DNA of 9,205 nucleotides, from NCBI GenBank assembly GCA_041672385.1, contig JBAYZQ010000088.1, forward strand, positions 1 to 9,205, in the 5' to 3' direction. Source of the DNA: JBAYZQ01 sp041672385 (GTDB taxonomy: Bacteria > Spirochaetota > Spirochaetia > Sphaerochaetales > Sphaerochaetaceae). Below the pieces are notes generated by a model, which had not been told where the DNA came from, did no database searches, and worked only from the letters and a program-made list of their open reading frames with translations. Made by a program: the position numbers and the translations under genes. Shown one piece after another: positions 7,359 through 9,205 of the stretch. Numbering within the stretch: the first letter of the stretch is position 1; every line of letters begins with the position of its first letter.

Positions 7359-7387
7359 ACTATAGCAAGGGGTATTCCTATTGTAAA
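7359..7387 (-). promoter_or_regulatory. Promoter of the membrane polyferredoxin gene
   Basis: On the minus strand TTTACA (7387-7382) and TATAGT (7364-7359) are separated by 17 bases, a good housekeeping-type promoter. The leader would be only about 17 bases and includes the AAAGGGGG ribosome binding site (7342-7349). The spacer contains CCCCTTG, also found in the merR operator on the opposite strand of this intergenic region. Confidence 0.6.
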
Positions 7388-7525
7388 GTTTTATCAGTTA
7401 TTATTTCGCTATTAATAAGGTGCGGTCTTTTTGTCGCTTTTCAAATTACTGTACAAAATTAAGAAACAGAAATAGAATAAAAAAATCTTATTTTTAAAAT
7501 TTATTAAAAAATTTAAAAAAAACAT

Positions 7526-7556
7526 TTGACTGTTCCCCTTGGGGAGACTTTATCAT
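7526..7556 (+). promoter_or_regulatory. merR promoter with 19-bp spacer and MerR-type operator
   Basis: TTGACT (7526-7531) and TATCAT (7551-7556) are separated by 19 bases. This overlong spacer is the hallmark of promoters that MerR-family activators remodel by twisting the DNA. The spacer holds the dyad TCCCC-TT-GGGGA (7534-7545), and the wording TTGACT...CCCCT...GGAG...CTT resembles my recollection of the BmrR-controlled bmr promoter. A-rich tracts from about 7495 to 7522 could act as an UP element. The position directly before merR implies autoregulation. Confidence 0.75.
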
Positions 7557-7587
7557 TGGTTTAACTTACATTATGCGGAGGAAAATA

Positions 7588-8466
7588 ATGACAATAGCTA
7601 AAGTAGCAGAACTCTTAGACTTAACAAAAAAAGCAATTCGATACTATGAAGGGGTAGGCTTAATTGAACCAAAGATATCAGGAAATGGTTATCGAGATTA
7701 TTCAGATGAAGAGACTAGAAAACTAGTTATAATTAAAACCCTTAGGAATTTATATTTTTCTATTGATGAAATTAAGCAGTGTTTAGAGAATGACAGTAAA
7801 TTAATTACTTGTTTTACATCAAAATCGAATCAATTACAGGAAGATAATCAGCAGTTATCAAGTGTAATAGGCCTTCTCAATAAATTTATTTCTAAAAAGG
7901 GTTCTCTTGAGGATTTACCAGAATTTCAGAAAGAAGTTGAAAAGGTAGTAAATCAGCGTCCTAAACAGCTGAACTTTCAATTGCAACAGGTTTTTCCTGG
8001 GGATTTTGGTGAAATTATAGCGACCGCTTATGGGCAATTTCTCGATGAAGAGCTTACTTCAGAGGAGCAGAAGGAAGCCTGGGAAGCTCTTATTACTGAA
8101 TTAGATGATATTGATACCATTGAAGTGCCTAGAGACCTTATTTTATGGGCAAGAAAGAACAATAATAAAGAGGATATTAGAAACAACTATTCAAGACTAA
8201 CAAAAGAATATGGCTTAAGTTATGAAGATTTTAATGAGGCTAAGAAGGAGAAAATACAAAGTTATCTTGAAAATTCTGATGAAAAGGTCAAATCCTATTC
8301 AACTCAAGATTTAGTGATGTTCTTAGCTAAGGAAGGAAAACCCGTTGTAGATGCTTTTGGTAAATATCTACCAATAATTAGCAAGAAATTTCAACAATTT
8401 TATCTCAAACAAGCCAGATTCCTCCATGATAATCCTGAATTAATTGAAAAACTGAAGCAAAACTAA
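7588..8466 (+). CDS. MerR-family transcriptional regulator with an unassigned C-terminal effector domain
   Basis: A 292-residue DNA-binding regulator. Residues 1-67 are a classic MerR winged helix-turn-helix: MTIAKVAELLDLTKKAIRYY, the GLIEP wing start, YRDYSDEE, then FSIDEIKQCL. Residues about 76-105 form the linker helix that pairs the dimer. The remaining 185 or so residues look helical and acidic and match no effector domain I can name (not clearly TipAS, GyrI-like or a metal loop). The only cysteines, C65 and C75, do not form a metal-binding MerR pattern, so a small-molecule or drug ligand is more likely than a metal. An earlier in-frame ATG at 7573 would swallow the GGAGG (7577-7581); the ATG at 7588, six bases after it, is preferred. 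The gene is divergent from the polyferredoxin gene and is probably autoregulated. Confidence 0.88.
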   Translation: MTIAKVAELLDLTKKAIRYYEGVGLIEPKISGNGYRDYSDEETRKLVIIKTLRNLYFSIDEIKQCLENDSKLITCFTSKSNQLQEDNQQLSSVIGLLNKFISKKGSLEDLPEFQKEVEKVVNQRPKQLNFQLQQVFPGDFGEIIATAYGQFLDEELTSEEQKEAWEALITELDDIDTIEVPRDLILWARKNNNKEDIRNNYSRLTKEYGLSYEDFNEAKKEKIQSYLENSDEKVKSYSTQDLVMFLAKEGKPVVDAFGKYLPIISKKFQQFYLKQARFLHDNPELIEKLKQN

Positions 8467-8499
8467 AAAGGATAAGCAAGTTTTTATCTCTTTAATTTT

Positions 8500-8543
8500 A
8501 TCCGAATTTTCTTATAGAGGGAGTTCGGATTTTCATTTTATTT
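8500..8543 (+). terminator. Intrinsic terminator after merR
   Basis: ATCCGAA (8500-8506) and TTCGGAT (8524-8530) form a 7-bp stem over a 17-base loop that can itself fold weakly (TCT/AGA). It is followed by the T-rich tail TTTCATTTTATTT. The large loop makes it less compact than usual, but position and tail fit. Confidence 0.65.
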
Positions 8544-8550
8544 AAAGTAA

Positions 8551-9205
8551 AAAATCAAAGATAATGGAATCCTTACATATTTCGAAACAGAAACTCAATT
8601 AATCATTTCTGAAGAGTTTATCAATTCTATACGACCGGAATTTACTTTAAGCAATGTTGAAGATGGCTTGAAATTTCAAGAATTTCTTTATTCAGTAGAT
8701 GAAAATTACTTCAATGAAGGTTTTTTTATTGAAGGGAACAAATGGATATTTGTACGTGATGAATTTTTTGGAGACATCGAAGCCTGGATAGTAGAAACCA
8801 ACGAGAATGGAATTATAACTAGTATCCTATATGAAGGTGAGGCTGATGTTATCTTAGGAGATGAACTTTTCAAAAATTCTAGTATGGGTTTTATTTATGA
8901 AACTATCGAGAGTACTCCAATTCCAACATCTGATTTTAACCAAATTAATACGATTATGATGGAAGAGTTTTTATATGAAATTGAAATTGATTCAATTACA
9001 AGTCAATGGCTTGACAGGCTAAGTCGAGCTACTTGGTATAGCTGTGAAATTTCAATTGAAGAAGAGTATGAGGACATGACTAGTATATCCTACTATGAGA
9101 TTTTTCCTTTTGTATGTAATGGGGAAATCTATATTTTTGATGAAATTGAAGAATTGCTTTCTTCAGCTATTTTTATTCAAAGTATAAGATTAGATTTTCT
9201 CTTAA
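8551..9205 (+). pseudogene. Unrecognised open frame without a start codon, probably a 5'-truncated gene (continues past the right edge)
   Basis: After a TAA at 8548-8550 one frame stays open for 218 codons to the window edge, far too long for chance in DNA this AT-rich, and the translation looks like a real acidic, soluble protein (for example EGNKWIFVRDEFFGDIEAWI, and EEEYED further on). Yet there is no ATG, GTG or TTG near the beginning: the first in-frame TTG is codon 40 (8668) and the first ATG codon 112 (8884), neither with a convincing ribosome binding site. An ATG at 8564 is in another frame and stops after 12 codons. I recognise no family, signal peptide or membrane segment. The likeliest reading is a gene that lost its 5' end, perhaps by recombination just after the merR terminator; a frameshift or sequencing error near 8550 is the alternative. 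Confidence 0.6.

Noticed and set aside
7369..7375. GGGGTAT, identical to a half-site of the copper operator, in the polyferredoxin promoter
   Set aside because: Only one half of the dyad is present, and a single 7-mer of this composition is expected by chance nearly once in a window this size.
7573..7587. Upstream ATG start for merR, adding MRRKI
   Set aside because: The GGAGG at 7577-7581 lies inside this extension and serves the ATG at 7588; MTIAKVAELL is the normal MerR beginning.
8469..8530. GGATAA (8470-8475) pairing with TTATCC (8498-8503) as an antiterminator competing with the merR terminator
   Set aside because: The alternative stem is only six AT-rich base pairs over a 22-base loop, and the structure follows the stop codon with no downstream start to control.
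8564..8602. ATG-initiated 12-codon frame ahead of the right-edge open frame
   Set aside because: It is in a different frame, lacks a ribosome binding site and stops at once; no simple leader-peptide features.

Overview
The window looks like low-GC Gram-positive (Firmicutes-type) DNA. It is AT-rich, its genes carry strong GGAGG-type ribosome binding sites, and its promoters are sigma-A-like. The gene set is anaerobe-flavoured: a copper ATPase, a bacterial ferritin and a membrane polyferredoxin. The codon habits and proteins would fit an anaerobic coccus of the Peptoniphilaceae/Parvimonas kind, but that is an impression and not a demonstrated assignment.

Left part (1-2388, minus strand): a copper-resistance operon, copA followed by the start of a CsoR-like repressor gene that runs off the left edge. 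The repressor's Shine-Dalgarno sequence overlaps the copA stop codon. A 9-bp inverted repeat of the CsoR-operator type (ATATACCCC / GGGGTATAT) lies just downstream of the copA -10 box. The likely circuit is copper-induced export with an autoregulated sensor.

Middle (2389-5769, plus strand): divergent from copA is a 759-residue secreted protein with an OppA/DppA-like solute-binding domain behind an unusual N-terminal part that includes an InlB B-repeat-like segment. It has no lipobox and no permease neighbours, and it ends in a clear intrinsic terminator. Next is a complete non-haem ferritin gene with its own extended -10 promoter and a dyad just downstream of the -10 box. A strong 14-bp hairpin separates it from the convergent gene on its right.

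Right part (5770-9205): a minus-strand NapH/NosR-type membrane [4Fe-4S] protein carries a long, probably extracytoplasmic C-terminal domain with a degenerate internal repeat. Divergent from it is a MerR-family regulator whose own promoter has the 19-bp spacer and GC-rich dyad typical of MerR-controlled promoters. After the merR terminator comes a long open frame (218 codons to the edge) that is clearly coding-like but has no usable start codon near its beginning, probably a 5'-truncated gene. Lines sampled by eye on this right side are richer in G+C than the solute-binding gene, so the right part may have a different origin.

Taken together the window is mostly about metals and redox: copper export, iron storage, iron-sulphur electron transfer and a small-molecule-sensing regulator. 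No tRNA, rRNA, transposase or CRISPR array was seen, and no complete novel defence or mobile system is visible. The most unusual items are the chimeric solute-binding protein, the C-terminal extension of the polyferredoxin, and the start-less open frame at the right edge.
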